DNA of 64,000 nucleotides from Phycisphaerae bacterium RAS2 (GCA_007753915.1 CP036352.1:434001-498000); one strand, 5' to 3'; numbered from the stretch's first letter, positions 36,877-46,044 are shown. Program-made: numbers and translations. Notes: generated by a model not told the origin, from the letters alone.

Positions 36877-37830
36877 CTAACTCACTGATTCGGGTGCTGC
36901 TCTAGCGCGCATCGCATCGGATGGCGTCGTGTGAGCTCGCGCATCGGGCAGGAACGCCCGAACGCGCTCGATGACCTCATCGCGGGCATCCTCCAGCACG
37001 TAGTGCCCCGCGTCGGGAAAGGTGTGCACGGCCGCCCGGGGAAATCGCCTTCGCCACTCGGCGAGAAAGTTCGAATCAAAGACAAAGTCCTTCATTCCCC
37101 AGCAGATCAGCATCGGCTTGTCGGCGAGGCGGTCGAGGTTCTCCTGTGTGTGCAGGGCGGTGTTGTAACTCGCGTCGCCGGGGGCCAGAGGAATGTCCTG
37201 CACGAAGCGCAGCGTGGCGATGCGATTGGCCCACGAGTCGTACGGCGCGAGCAGCCCGGCGGCGACGTCGCGCGGCAGGCCCTTCGCGCTGGCCATGCGC
37301 ACCGCGGGAGCGGCGAAGAGATTCATCCCCTGCACCATCAGCTTTGCCAGCGGCCCGCCGTCGCGCAGGACGCGCAGTCGCATCGGCAGCGGTTTGCCCG
37401 TCGGCAGCAGAAACGCAGCGGTGTTGAGGATCACCATGCGCGAAATGCGCTCCGGCCGACGGACGGCGACCGTGCCGCCGATCATGCCGCCCCAGTCGTG
37501 GAGCACGAGCGTCAGATTATCCCGAATGTCGAGATGATCGAGCAGGGCCTCCACATCCGCCACGCGCGCGTCGAGCGTGTACGGGTATCGCCCCGCCGGC
37601 GGTTTGTCGGACAGGCCGCAGCCGATGTGATCGGGCACGATGCAGCGATGGGTGGGGGCCAGGGCCCGCACCAGCTCGCGGTAGTAGAACGACCACGTCG
37701 GGTTGCCGTGCAGCATCAGCACCGGCGGGCCGCTTCCCTCGTCGAGGTAATGCAGGCGCAGACCGGTGCGGTTGAGCCAGTGGCTTTGGAAGGGGTAGAG
37801 CGCTCGCCAATCGGATGAAGCTCCAAGCAT
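36877..37830 (-). CDS. oleB: OleB-like alpha/beta hydrolase (beta-lactone decarboxylase)
   Basis: A 317-residue haloalkane-dehalogenase-like hydrolase. OleB decarboxylates the beta-lactone to the cis-olefin. Oxyanion-side motif LHGNPTWSFYYRELV (about 40-54), nucleophile Asp112 in LVLHDWGGMIG, and catalytic His in PDAGHYVLEDA (about 270). The HGNPTWSFYY and IGCGLSDKP strings match OleB and dehalogenases alike; the nearby oleC-oleD pair decides the call. It does not lie in the same operon: the protease gene separates it from oleC by 2.6 kb. oleA, the thiolase that makes the starting beta-keto acid, is not in the window. Confidence 0.75.
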   Translation of the reverse strand: MLGASSDWRALYPFQSHWLNRTGLRLHYLDEGSGPPVLMLHGNPTWSFYYRELVRALAPTHRCIVPDHIGCGLSDKPPAGRYPYTLDARVADVEALLDHLDIRDNLTLVLHDWGGMIGGTVAVRRPERISRMVILNTAAFLLPTGKPLPMRLRVLRDGGPLAKLMVQGMNLFAAPAVRMASAKGLPRDVAAGLLAPYDSWANRIATLRFVQDIPLAPGDASYNTALHTQENLDRLADKPMLICWGMKDFVFDSNFLAEWRRRFPRAAVHTFPDAGHYVLEDARDEVIERVRAFLPDARAHTTPSDAMRARAAPESVS

Positions 37831-37920
37831 GATTGATGTAGATCCTATCCGAATGGAATCGTTGGGACGACGCTTACACTGCTCCTGAACACACGTTAGC
37901 GGTTGATTTGTCGATGGGAC

Positions 37921-39024
37921 TCAGCCTTTCACAACAAGTCTTTTGCCGGGCACCAGTGTGGTGAAGTCGCCGATCCATGCGACAAAGTAGGGTGCAGCGC
38001 CGTCACATGTCAGGAATATCACAAATGGTTGATCAAAAGAGATGGGGCGCCTGTAGGGTCGTGACCTTGAGCGTCCGCCCTTCACGGCAATTCGGGAAGG
38101 GCGGTATCGCCATAGCAGCCCTTCGGAATCGAGTTGAAAATCTATGTCTTGGATTGCATATGCCAGGCGGTCGAATCCGTCCTTCGACGCCTGGAGCAGT
38201 CGATCGCAAAGTTCGACGTATTCCTGTCTCGTCTGAAGATGAATCTTGGGGAATGTCAGGTTGTCCAGCTCCTCAAACTCAGTGTTGTAGTTCCGCGGCG
38301 GATTCTTGATCTTTGCCTGAACAAAATCGACGGCCTCCTGCAGCGTTTTAACTGCAGGGACTTGTGCAAGTACAAGCATTTCTCCAGGTTGGGCCGTTTG
38401 GATGGCAACCACCTTGAGATTAGGCGGGTCATATTCAAAGATGTGGATCAAAGGCATGATCCGTTCGCGCTTGCGAGCGTGCTCATTGACCGACGGAACG
38501 GTCAATGATTGAACAAAGTACAATTCGGGCCATTGCGCGAATACAGTGTGCTTATATGTGAAGAAGGGCTCACTGAACGTTGGTCGCAAGTATGCATGGG
38601 TATACAAGACGGCTTCATGATCGCCAGGCATCTTTTCCAGTCGCGGCGCATTCTCGCCGAATCGCGCTGCAAGTTCGCGGGATGTCTGGCCGACTGACTT
38701 CTGACTGCTCATTATACGTACCATAAGCGCCGCTCGGGGTACAGTGGGAGTTGGCAAGGCGATTCCTTTGTTGAGTTGTAGCGCGAGGGGCGATGCTTCA
38801 TCCATTTGAATCGAATCGGCTGAAAGTTCTTTTGATAACGACTTCCACGCATCCTGCAACGATGCGCAATACACCATTGTTCGCTTGCGTTCGATGGGCA
38901 CATCCAGCGTTGCCGTCACGATGATTTCATTCTTCGGAAGCTTGGCGACTTCCTTCGGGCCGTGTTCCGGACCGGCGGCAATTGCAGATACGATGAACAG
39001 TAGGCAATTGAGTTCCGAGATCAA
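37921..39024 (-). CDS. Exported protein of unknown function
   Basis: 367 residues. A short signal-like N terminus (MISELNCLLFIVSAIAAGPEHG) precedes alternating beta and helix segments. The C-terminal line FDQPFVIFLTCDGAAPYFVAWIGDFTTLV faintly recalls the end of serpins, but the reactive-loop region is not recognisable, so I do not assign it. No obvious catalytic motif, repeats or membrane helices. It stands between OleB and SpoVR genes on the same strand, with gaps of 90 and 133 bp. Confidence 0.6.
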   Translation of the reverse strand: MISELNCLLFIVSAIAAGPEHGPKEVAKLPKNEIIVTATLDVPIERKRTMVYCASLQDAWKSLSKELSADSIQMDEASPLALQLNKGIALPTPTVPRAALMVRIMSSQKSVGQTSRELAARFGENAPRLEKMPGDHEAVLYTHAYLRPTFSEPFFTYKHTVFAQWPELYFVQSLTVPSVNEHARKRERIMPLIHIFEYDPPNLKVVAIQTAQPGEMLVLAQVPAVKTLQEAVDFVQAKIKNPPRNYNTEFEELDNLTFPKIHLQTRQEYVELCDRLLQASKDGFDRLAYAIQDIDFQLDSEGLLWRYRPSRIAVKGGRSRSRPYRRPISFDQPFVIFLTCDGAAPYFVAWIGDFTTLVPGKRLVVKG

Positions 39025-39157
39025 GGCAATCTCCTATATGGCTCACTGCGAACATCTCAAAGATTCACCATGATAAATCCACGCGATAATCGTCTTGGGC
39101 TTCAGAAGATTTGCTAACAGCCTAGTGCGTCAGGGGAGGGCACCCGACGGCAATGGC

Positions 39158-40696
39158 TCACACCCCGTGCGCCGGGGCCGGCATGTCCGCGTGGATCTTC
39201 TGCTGCTGGCTCTGCTCGCCGTCGAAGCTGAACAGCACCATCTCGTCGTTGATCAGCGCCTGAAGGTGCGTCGGCCGGCGCCAGATGCGCTGCACGTCCT
39301 TGAGCGTCTCGACGGCGTACTTGATGTCGAGATCGACGCCGGTGTGTTTGTGCGCGAGATACAGCTCGCCGCGATTGGAATAGTTGCCGTCGACGACATA
39401 AATGTACGGCTGGGCGTGGTTGGTTAGCATGAACAGCAGCTGCGCCTTGATCTTGTTGAAATCACGATTGACGACGACCATGCGACGGGTCGAGGGATCG
39501 AAGCGATAGTGATACATCTTGAATCGATCGACGAACTCGGGCGTGAGGAACTCGTCAATGAACGTCACGTCGTTGTGAATGCTGCGGACCTCAAAGACCT
39601 TCTCCATGCCCATGCCGAGCTTGCGGTCCCACCGGCGCTTGGCCTCCATGTCCTTGCACTCGTCGTATTCCTTTCCGAAGCGGCCCTTGTTCCACCGCTC
39701 CTCGATGTCGCGGAACAGCTCCACGCCGATCTTGTACGGATTGATCTGCCCCGGCCCCATCGCGACGGTGCCGCTGTGATGATCGGCGTAGGTGATGATC
39801 TCGTCATCCGTCAAAATGTGCCGCGTCATCAGCCGGCTGTGCCAGAAGGTCGCCCAGCCTTCGTTCATGATCTTGGTCTGGCCCTGCGGCGCGTAGTAGT
39901 AGGCCTCCTCGCGGATGATCGAGAGGATGTCGGCCTCCCAGTCCTCCAGCGGGGCGTGCTCGATGAGGAAGCCCAGCACGTCGCGCAGCGGCTGGCGCGG
40001 GAGCACGTGCTTTTCCTTTTTCTTCTGCGACATCAGCTCCTGTCGCTGCTTCTCGGCGCGATGCGGCGGGTTGATCCATGACTCGAGGTAGGGCTTGGCC
40101 TTGAATCGCACGACGTCCTTCTCGATCTCGCGCTCTTTGGACATCGTTTGGGACGGGGTCTCGTCCCTTTTCGCCTCGCGCTGCATGAAGGCCGAATGCG
40201 GGTCGATCAGGTTGTCCAGCGGGTAGCAGGTGTCGATGAAGCGCTCGACGTCCTCATAGCCCTGGCGGTCGATGTGCCGCCGCACGCGCGTGGCGTGGTT
40301 GGCCATTTCGTCCATCATCTTGCGATTGGTCTTGCTGAACCAGTAGTTGTGCTTGAAGAAATCGCAGTGAGCATAGACATGCGCCATGACCAGCTTCTGG
40401 TCGGTGACGCTGTTGTCCTCCACGAGGTAGGCGTAGCACGGGTCGTTGTTGATGACCATCTCGTAGATCTTGCCCAGCCCATAGACGTGCTGCTTGCGGA
40501 GTTTCTCGTACTCCATGCCGAATCGCCAGTGCGGGTAGCGCTGGGGAAAGCCTCCGTAGGCCGCGATCTGCTGCATCGTGTCGAAATCGACCAGCTCGAA
40601 GCGCGTCTCGAAGAAGTCCAGCCCGGCCCTCTTCGCGATCTCCGCGATTTCCTGGGCGTGTCGGGCGAGGTCGGGTCGGATGCGGTGCAGGCTCAT
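39158..40696 (-). CDS. SpoVR/YcgB family protein
   Basis: 512 residues, the length typical of SpoVR proteins (YcgB about 510). Matches I recognise: GLDFFETRFELVDFDTMQQIA, YGGFPQRYPHWRFGMEYEKL, NDPCYAYLVEDNSVTDQKLV, HCDFFKHNYWF and EGWATFWHSR, all hallmark segments. GGAG lies 10 nt before the ATG at 40696. SpoVR proteins act with the DUF444 protein and PrkA kinase in stress or stationary phase responses; their molecular activity is unknown. It lies 23 bp after the DUF444 gene. Confidence 0.93.
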   Translation of the reverse strand: MSLHRIRPDLARHAQEIAEIAKRAGLDFFETRFELVDFDTMQQIAAYGGFPQRYPHWRFGMEYEKLRKQHVYGLGKIYEMVINNDPCYAYLVEDNSVTDQKLVMAHVYAHCDFFKHNYWFSKTNRKMMDEMANHATRVRRHIDRQGYEDVERFIDTCYPLDNLIDPHSAFMQREAKRDETPSQTMSKEREIEKDVVRFKAKPYLESWINPPHRAEKQRQELMSQKKKEKHVLPRQPLRDVLGFLIEHAPLEDWEADILSIIREEAYYYAPQGQTKIMNEGWATFWHSRLMTRHILTDDEIITYADHHSGTVAMGPGQINPYKIGVELFRDIEERWNKGRFGKEYDECKDMEAKRRWDRKLGMGMEKVFEVRSIHNDVTFIDEFLTPEFVDRFKMYHYRFDPSTRRMVVVNRDFNKIKAQLLFMLTNHAQPYIYVVDGNYSNRGELYLAHKHTGVDLDIKYAVETLKDVQRIWRRPTHLQALINDEMVLFSFDGEQSQQQKIHADMPAPAHGV

Positions 40697-40719
40697 GGGC
40701 GGTCGACTCCGTGGCGGCG

Positions 40720-41811
40720 TTACTTGCCCGGCGTGAAGAAGGTCTTGAGCGAGTCGTAGATGTCGTCCTTGGTGTTCACACGGCTGGTGATGACGTTTTG
40801 CTGCTCTTCCAGGTGCTCGTGGATGACGTTGATGAAGTTGCCGCTGCCGTAGGCGCTGGCCACCTGGCAATAGCCGAACAGGTTGATCCGCGGGAGCATG
40901 TGATCGCGCAGCATCCGACAGCACTCGCGCGAGTCGCTCTCGCTGGAGTTGTCGCCGTCGGAGAAGTGGAAGATGTACACGTTCCACTCCTCCGGGGCGT
41001 AATGCGTGTCGAGAATCGACCGAGCCAGCTTGAACGCGCTGGAGATTTTCGTGCCGCCGTCCTCGCGGATATGGAAAAACGTCTGCCGGTTCACCTCGGC
41101 CGCGCGCACGTCGTGCACGATGTACCGGCTCTCGATGCCTTCGTAGTTTCGCCGCAGCCAGGCGTCGATCCAGAACGCTTCGAGGCGCACCAGTTCCTTC
41201 TGCTCGTCGCCCATCGAGCCGGACACGTCCATCATGTAGACAATCACCGCGTTGGACTGCGGCTTGAGCACGGTCTTCCAGCTTCGGTAGCGCCGGTCCT
41301 GGCGGATCGGCACGATGACGGGATTGTTCGGGTCGTAGGTGCCGGCGATGATCTGCCGGCGCAGGGCCGCTCGAAACGTCCGCTTGAAGTGCCGCAGCGA
41401 CTCCGGCCCGGTCGAACGTATACCGCTGTAGCGATCCTTCTGCGACGTGATCTGATGATTGCCCTTGGGCTTGATCCGCGGCAGGCGAAGCTCCTCGCCG
41501 AGGATGTCGGCCAGTTCGTCGAGGCTGACCTCCACCTCCATCAGGTGATTGCCGGGGTTGCTGCCGCCCGGCCCCGCTTCACCGTCGCCGTCGACGCCGT
41601 CGCCGACCTGGCCCTCGCCGATGCCGACGCCGCCGTCGTTGTTGTCGCCGTAGCGAAAGTGCGGCAGATCGATCCCGCGCACGGGGATCGTGATGATGTT
41701 CTTGCCCTCTTTGCCGATCAGTTCGCCGCGCGTGAGGAACTTGCGCAGGTCGTCGCGGATGCGTCCCTTGACGATCTGGCGGAATCGCTGATGGTCTTTG
41801 TCGATCTTCAC
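40720..41811 (-). CDS. YeaH/YhbH family DUF444 protein with VWA-type domain
   Basis: 363 residues. Conserved YeaH/YhbH features: N-terminal [36 protein letters not shown], a Gly-rich linker ([19 protein letters not shown]), and a von Willebrand A-like domain with metal site MDVSGSMGD (about 200) and [14 protein letters not shown]. It works together with SpoVR-type proteins. PrkA/YeaG kinase, the usual first gene of the set, is not adjacent here; only intergenic sequence lies upstream. Operon with the SpoVR gene. Confidence 0.92.
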   Translation of the reverse strand: MKIDKDHQRFRQIVKGRIRDDLRKFLTRGELIGKEGKNIITIPVRGIDLPHFRYGDNNDGGVGIGEGQVGDGVDGDGEAGPGGSNPGNHLMEVEVSLDELADILGEELRLPRIKPKGNHQITSQKDRYSGIRSTGPESLRHFKRTFRAALRRQIIAGTYDPNNPVIVPIRQDRRYRSWKTVLKPQSNAVIVYMMDVSGSMGDEQKELVRLEAFWIDAWLRRNYEGIESRYIVHDVRAAEVNRQTFFHIREDGGTKISSAFKLARSILDTHYAPEEWNVYIFHFSDGDNSSESDSRECCRMLRDHMLPRINLFGYCQVASAYGSGNFINVIHEHLEEQQNVITSRVNTKDDIYDSLKTFFTPGK

Positions 41812-42360
41812 GCGGGCGTCGCTCCCTACCGGGTTAACGGCCGGTCCGACCGCTCACTTCAGCAGCGACCGGTCCCATCGGATTATACGGCCGCAGCCGT
41901 GGGGGGCATCGGCGCCCTTAGGCAATATCGGACAGGTGTGGGCCGCCGGTCTTGTGCTGGGACCGAATCATGTGAGAACGGTCGCAGCAGGACCGCGCAG
42001 CATCAATGGGCTGGACGTGGGGATGGTGGGGAGTTTGGTCAAGCGAATCGTTGAAATGGAATGTTTGGCGTGACGGATGATCCATTGTAGCCGGGGCCGC
42101 CTTGCAGCCCGGCGCGTGCGTCGGTCGTGTCGCCCCGCGATTTGGTGAGTGGGCGATTTTGCTCGAGCGCGAACGCCTCGCGGCGCGCCAATCGTGTGCA
42201 TGGGCGCGGGCCAGAATCCAGCCGGTTGTCGCATTGCGTGAATGGCCGGCGACGAGATAGAATGGGTTCCAACGAATCAGGCGGCACGGCTGTCGAAAAA
42301 GAGCGGCTGACTAATTCACCAGGCATTCTTAGCTGTGCGTGAAGGGCGGGGGTTGGTCGT
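41812..42360. other. 549-bp intergenic region
   Basis: Contains the promoter of the DUF444-SpoVR pair and leader for the small cassette that follows. A few GC-rich hairpins (around 42085-42115) but no gene that I can support. Confidence 0.5.
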
Positions 42361-42927
42361 ATGGCTGCTGTGGTCAGATATTGGTTCAGGCATTGTCCAA
42401 GCTGCGGCCCAGAAGGGGAATTGCTGATTAGCAAGCGGCGTGATAGCGGCCAACTTTGTTTTCAATGCGCGGAGTGTAGCTGGGCCTGCTCGCGGCCGGA
42501 GGATACAGACGATGTATCCAAGGGTAACCGAGTCGGATTCGATCCCTTCGAGGCTCCCCTTCGATTGGAAATAGAGACCGCAGGCTGGATGCAATACTGT
42601 CAGAACGAAATGCTCATCGAGAGCGATGATGACGACGCAATATCGGAAAGAGCGCGTTGCTTAAGAACTCTCTTTCGTGGCTGTACATTGGTCCTGAACA
42701 GCCAAATGTCGAAGGAGTACTTATTAAAAATCATCAAAGGATTAAGGAACGATGCTTATTCACAAGTCCTGTCTAACGATGATTTGGCCATGCTGGACAC
42801 AGTCTTGGACGGCGAGAACGGGAACAACCCCCCACAAACAGGCATTGAGCGGCAAATGGACCCACTGGCGGCGATTAGGTGGTTGCGCGATTGCCTCGGC
42901 GAAGGGGAGTCATCGGGGATAATCTGA
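42361..42927 (+). CDS. Hypothetical protein with N-terminal zinc-ribbon-like Cys motif
   Basis: 188 residues. Residues about 10-45 contain CPSC and CAEC pairs spaced like a zinc ribbon (HCPSCGPEGELLISKR, LCFQCAECSWACSRPED). The remainder is an acidic alpha-helical domain (SDDDDAISERARCLRTLFRG, KEYLLKIIKGLRNDAYS). No family recognised. The sequence around 42710-42800 is AT-richer than its neighbours, suggesting acquisition. 20 bp before the next small gene. Confidence 0.6.
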   Translation: MAAVVRYWFRHCPSCGPEGELLISKRRDSGQLCFQCAECSWACSRPEDTDDVSKGNRVGFDPFEAPLRLEIETAGWMQYCQNEMLIESDDDDAISERARCLRTLFRGCTLVLNSQMSKEYLLKIIKGLRNDAYSQVLSNDDLAMLDTVLDGENGNNPPQTGIERQMDPLAAIRWLRDCLGEGESSGII

Positions 42928-42947
42928 ATTATCGAGGTCAACATGTA

Positions 42948-43265
42948 ATGTCAGCTCTGGCTGCACTATTACTTAGCGCGCGAGCGCACAAGTTTAGAAT
43001 TGGCGATCGTATCAGGATTATCGCCATCCCGGAAAGCGCACGCGCCTTGCCTCGGGCAATGAGGGATGGACCTGACGGGACACTGACCGTTTTTAAGTTC
43101 CTGTTGGCCAGCAAGAGGGTTTATTTGGTTAGTGATGTTGACCCGAAGTGCGGATGGCCGTGGATTCAATTCATAATCGTGGGGCGCAATCGCGTTGTTT
43201 ACCATGATTTGTTGGTTGAGCCCGAATGTGTTCAGCGTGTTGAACTGCGGCAGTGGAAAGGCTAA
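42948..43265 (+). CDS. Small hypothetical protein
   Basis: 105 residues. The GAGG at about 10 nt before the ATG at 42948 supports this start, although the frame is open further upstream. It has a beta-rich central part (FRIGDRIRIIAIPESARALP, KRVYLVSDVDPKCGWPWIQF). It resembles a small barrel, but I cannot place it in a family. It follows the zinc-ribbon protein by 20 bp, and both have the same AT-richer character. A toxin-antitoxin or effector-immunity role is conceivable but unsupported. Confidence 0.5.
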   Translation: MSALAALLLSARAHKFRIGDRIRIIAIPESARALPRAMRDGPDGTLTVFKFLLASKRVYLVSDVDPKCGWPWIQFIIVGRNRVVYHDLLVEPECVQRVELRQWKG

Positions 43266-43367
43266 AAAGCGTGGCAACCTAACCCGCTAGCGGAAGTTAG
43301 CCACGCTGGCACAAAGTCGCCAAGTTGTGTAGCGTGCGCCGACCGCATCGACCCACCCGGAACCATG

Positions 43368-44477
43368 TTATTCGCTTAGCAGCAACTGCACAAACGGCTC
43401 GACATCCTCAATCGACACGGCCGCGTCAAGGTTCACATCGGCCCGGCGCAGAAAACACGTCGGGTGCGCAACGGTGTAAGCGGGCCGGTCGACGAGCGTG
43501 AGGACGAACGGCGCGATGTCGGCCCCGTTGACCTCGCCGTCGCAGTTCATGTCGCCTCGCGGGTTGAGAATGATCGAGTCGATGTGCGGCGTGTACGCGC
43601 GCAGCGTCACCTCGGTCGCGCGAACGGCCTCGGCCAGCGTCATTGCGTAGCCGACGTGAATGTGCCCGCCTCCGACGTTGTAGGCCGGATCGGCCGGGCT
43701 GCTGTGCAGATCGTGCCACCAGTTGCCGTGGTAGCCGATGTAATTAGACAAGAAGGCGCCATTGTCGATGACGGTGGCGTAGGGGTTGAGGGCATCGAGG
43801 GCCGGGTCGGCCAGCACGGCGTTGATGATGGCCGGCTTGGGCAGCGTGGAGAACCGCTCGGTCAGCGGCGGCTCGATATCAATGATCGGCAGACCGGGGC
43901 CGGGGCGCGTCGGGGCGAGGTAATCGGGCGACCAGCTGTTTGTCGCGTAGGTGCGGTTGCCGCCTTCCAGCTCCCAGTCGCGGTTGTTGGCGGCGCGGCT
44001 GAAGGTGATCAGCGCGATCGGCTTCATCGTCTCCAGCAGGGGCCACCAGTCGGCCGACGTGTCCTGATAATCCACCTCGAAATCGCCCTCGCCCTTGTTC
44101 AGGCCGTTGGGGAACTCGGGGAAGAACGAGTAGATGTTGTAGCCTCGGTTTTCCCAGTTCTCGCCGACCCATCCGCCGGGGTTCTGGATGGCACTCTGGC
44201 TGAACTGACGAACCATTTCGTTGGTCGGCGGCCAATAGCCGGTGAGAAGGATGTGCGGCAGGCCGTTGTTCGACAGTTGTAGATTATCCACCGGGCCGAC
44301 GCGCAGCCCGGCCGGCAGCTCGATCCGCCGGGCGTAATCCGGCAGCGGCCCGTCTCCCGATTCGCGCGTGTCCTGCGCTGCGGCGGTCGAAGCGATCCAA
44401 AGCCCGATGACGAGCGCCAGCAGCGCAGACCGCGCAACATCGGCCACGCGCCTTGATGAATTGATCGAATTTGACAT
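43368..44477 (-). CDS. Exported pyroglutamyl-peptidase-like protein with C-terminal dockerin
   Basis: 369 residues. GGGGA lies 7 nt before the ATG; signal peptide SALLALVIGLWIASTAAA-Q. Residues about 55-290 resemble the peptidase C15 fold: ILLTGYWPPTNEMVRQF at the start, ITFSRAANNRDWELE, GAFLSNYIGYHGNWW where C15 enzymes have the catalytic Cys loop (GxYVCN), and HIHVGYAMTLAEAV for the His loop. Here the Cys position reads Ser. The C terminus is a dockerin-like tail with two calcium-loop units (GDMNCDGEVNGADIAPFV, ADVNLDAAVSIEDVEPFV). Could be an inactive or Ser-type relative, or a cell-surface amidase. Moderately sure of the fold. Confidence 0.6.
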   Translation of the reverse strand: MSNSINSSRRVADVARSALLALVIGLWIASTAAAQDTRESGDGPLPDYARRIELPAGLRVGPVDNLQLSNNGLPHILLTGYWPPTNEMVRQFSQSAIQNPGGWVGENWENRGYNIYSFFPEFPNGLNKGEGDFEVDYQDTSADWWPLLETMKPIALITFSRAANNRDWELEGGNRTYATNSWSPDYLAPTRPGPGLPIIDIEPPLTERFSTLPKPAIINAVLADPALDALNPYATVIDNGAFLSNYIGYHGNWWHDLHSSPADPAYNVGGGHIHVGYAMTLAEAVRATEVTLRAYTPHIDSIILNPRGDMNCDGEVNGADIAPFVLTLVDRPAYTVAHPTCFLRRADVNLDAAVSIEDVEPFVQLLLSE

Positions 44478-44690
44478 GCCTCGTTCCCCTGATTCAGTGA
44501 CCGCCCAGGCTGGGGGGGCGGACGCCGGTTGGCGTGCCTGCCGCGAAACGCCTCGATCGCCCATTGTAACCAATTGCAACTGGAAGCAGGTAACGCAGGA
44601 ATGGGGCGGGCTTGGCGGGAACCGGCCAACGGGCTAGAATCAGAGCACGTCGGGAGTTAACGTCGCCGACGCATTCGGGAGCGCGAATCC

Positions 44691-45047
44691 ATGGCCGATC
44701 CAACCACACGGCTCAAGGTCAAGCATCAGGGAGGCGTGTCGATCGTCGAATTCGCCGATCGCAAGATTCTTGACGAATTGTGCATTCACGAAATTCAGGA
44801 GGAGCTGGCCAGCCTGGTGGACTCCAAGACCGCCGGCAACCTGCTGCTTTCCTTCAAGAACGTCGATCATCTTTCCAGCGCCGCCCTCGGCATGCTCATT
44901 ACCCTGAAGCGCAAAGTGGAAGAAGCCAAGGGCCAGCTCAAATTGAGCGACATCAACCCGCAGATCTTCGAAGTGTTCAAGATCACGCGGCTCAACAAGA
45001 TCTTTGACATTCATCCGACCGGCGACAAAGCCATCGCCAGCTTCTGA
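44691..45047 (+). CDS. STAS-domain anti-sigma factor antagonist (RsbV/SpoIIAA-like)
   Basis: 118 residues. STAS fold with NLLLSFKNVDHLSSAALGML (about 50-69), in which Ser62 or Ser63 is the phosphorylatable residue. In partner switching, the dephosphorylated form binds the HATPase anti-sigma factor and frees a sigma factor. GGGAG stands 9 nt before the ATG. The HATPase gene starts 63 bp downstream and a second STAS gene follows, forming one operon. The sigma factor is not in the window. Confidence 0.88.
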   Translation: MADPTTRLKVKHQGGVSIVEFADRKILDELCIHEIQEELASLVDSKTAGNLLLSFKNVDHLSSAALGMLITLKRKVEEAKGQLKLSDINPQIFEVFKITRLNKIFDIHPTGDKAIASF

Positions 45048-45110
45048 CGACCTCGCGCACGGAGCGGCGCCCCGTGGCGCCGGGACCTCAACGAACGGCA
45101 TGATCGGTTG

Positions 45111-45512
45111 ATGGCCTTGAAAGAAATCATCCTTCCAAACGACCTCACGGCGGCCAAAGGCCCGGAGGAGGAAATCCTCAAAGCCGCCGCCGCCTGTGGC
45201 TACGGAGCCAACGCTTCGTTTGCCATCAAGCTCGCGCTGGAAGAGGCCCTCACGAACGCCTTTCGCCACGGCAACAAGTGCGACCCCTGCAAGTGCATCA
45301 AGCTGCGCTACGAGGTCACGCCCGAGCGCGTCGAAATCGAAATCCACGACGAGGGCGAGGGGTTTGTCCCCGACACGGTTCCCGATCCGACCCAGCCCGA
45401 ATTCATCGATCGTCCGCACGGCCGCGGCATCATGCTCATGAAAGCCTACCTCGATGTCGTCGAGTACGGCCCCGTCGGCAACTACGTTCGCCTTGTGAAG
45501 TTGAACAAGTGA
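45111..45512 (+). CDS. RsbW/SpoIIAB-like anti-sigma factor kinase (HATPase)
   Basis: 133 residues. GHKL ATPase with N box LALEEALTNAFRHGNK (about 40-56), G1 box DEGEGFVPD (about 81-89) and G2 box HGRGIMLMKAYLD. Proteins of this type bind a sigma factor and phosphorylate the STAS partner. The ATG at 45111 is used; an in-frame TTG one codon earlier is unlikely. It overlaps no neighbour but ends 8 bp before the second STAS gene. Confidence 0.88.
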   Translation: MALKEIILPNDLTAAKGPEEEILKAAAACGYGANASFAIKLALEEALTNAFRHGNKCDPCKCIKLRYEVTPERVEIEIHDEGEGFVPDTVPDPTQPEFIDRPHGRGIMLMKAYLDVVEYGPVGNYVRLVKLNK

Positions 45513-45520
45513 GCCGCAAC

Positions 45521-45913
45521 ATGGCTTCGCCGTCAGAAAGACAACCGCCCGCCCCCGCGACGCCCTTCGCCGCGTCTGTGGAATCGCTTACAGACATGAC
45601 CATCGTGCACCTGGCCGGCTCGTGCACCATGATGGAGTCGCAGCGCCTGGCCGACGAGCTGATCAAGGCCGCGTCGCGCCCGCGCCCGCTCGTGCTGATC
45701 GACATGGCCGGGCTGGACTTCATCACGTCCAACGGACTGGGCAGCATCGTCGCCGGATTCCTGCGATGCCGGCGGCAGCAGGGCGAAATGTGGCTGGTCG
45801 GCCCGCGTCCGGCGATTCACGAATTGCTTCAACTGACCCGGTTGACCGCGTTGTTCAAGGTGTACGACACACTCGATGCCGCCCGGACCGCCGCCGCTGC
45901 CCGCCCCCGGTGA
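45521..45913 (+). CDS. Second STAS-domain protein in the partner-switching operon
   Basis: 130 residues. STAS region VLIDMAGLDFITSNGLGSIV (about 58-77) with candidate phospho-Ser70. A flexible Pro/Ala-rich N terminus (SERQPPAPATP) precedes it. It may be an alternative antagonist of the same kinase or a scaffold. Starts 8 bp after the HATPase gene; the following 338-bp gap contains a promoter for the next gene. Confidence 0.82.
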   Translation: MASPSERQPPAPATPFAASVESLTDMTIVHLAGSCTMMESQRLADELIKAASRPRPLVLIDMAGLDFITSNGLGSIVAGFLRCRRQQGEMWLVGPRPAIHELLQLTRLTALFKVYDTLDAARTAAAARPR

Positions 45914-46014
45914 GCCTCCCCGCCGCCCCGGCCCGTTTCCGGGCCAATGCACGGTTCCCCGAATATCCGATGTTTACGGTAGACGCTTCGGGCTGCCCGC
46001 ACGGACCGAAAACA

Positions 46015-46044
46015 TTGAACCTTGCGAACGATGAAACATATAAT
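46015..46044 (+). promoter_or_regulatory. Sigma-70-like promoter for the S41 protease
   Basis: TTGAAC - 18 nt - TATAAT. It lies about 208 nt before the start codon, giving a long leader with GC-rich hairpins. It is the best consensus match in its region. Confidence 0.6.
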
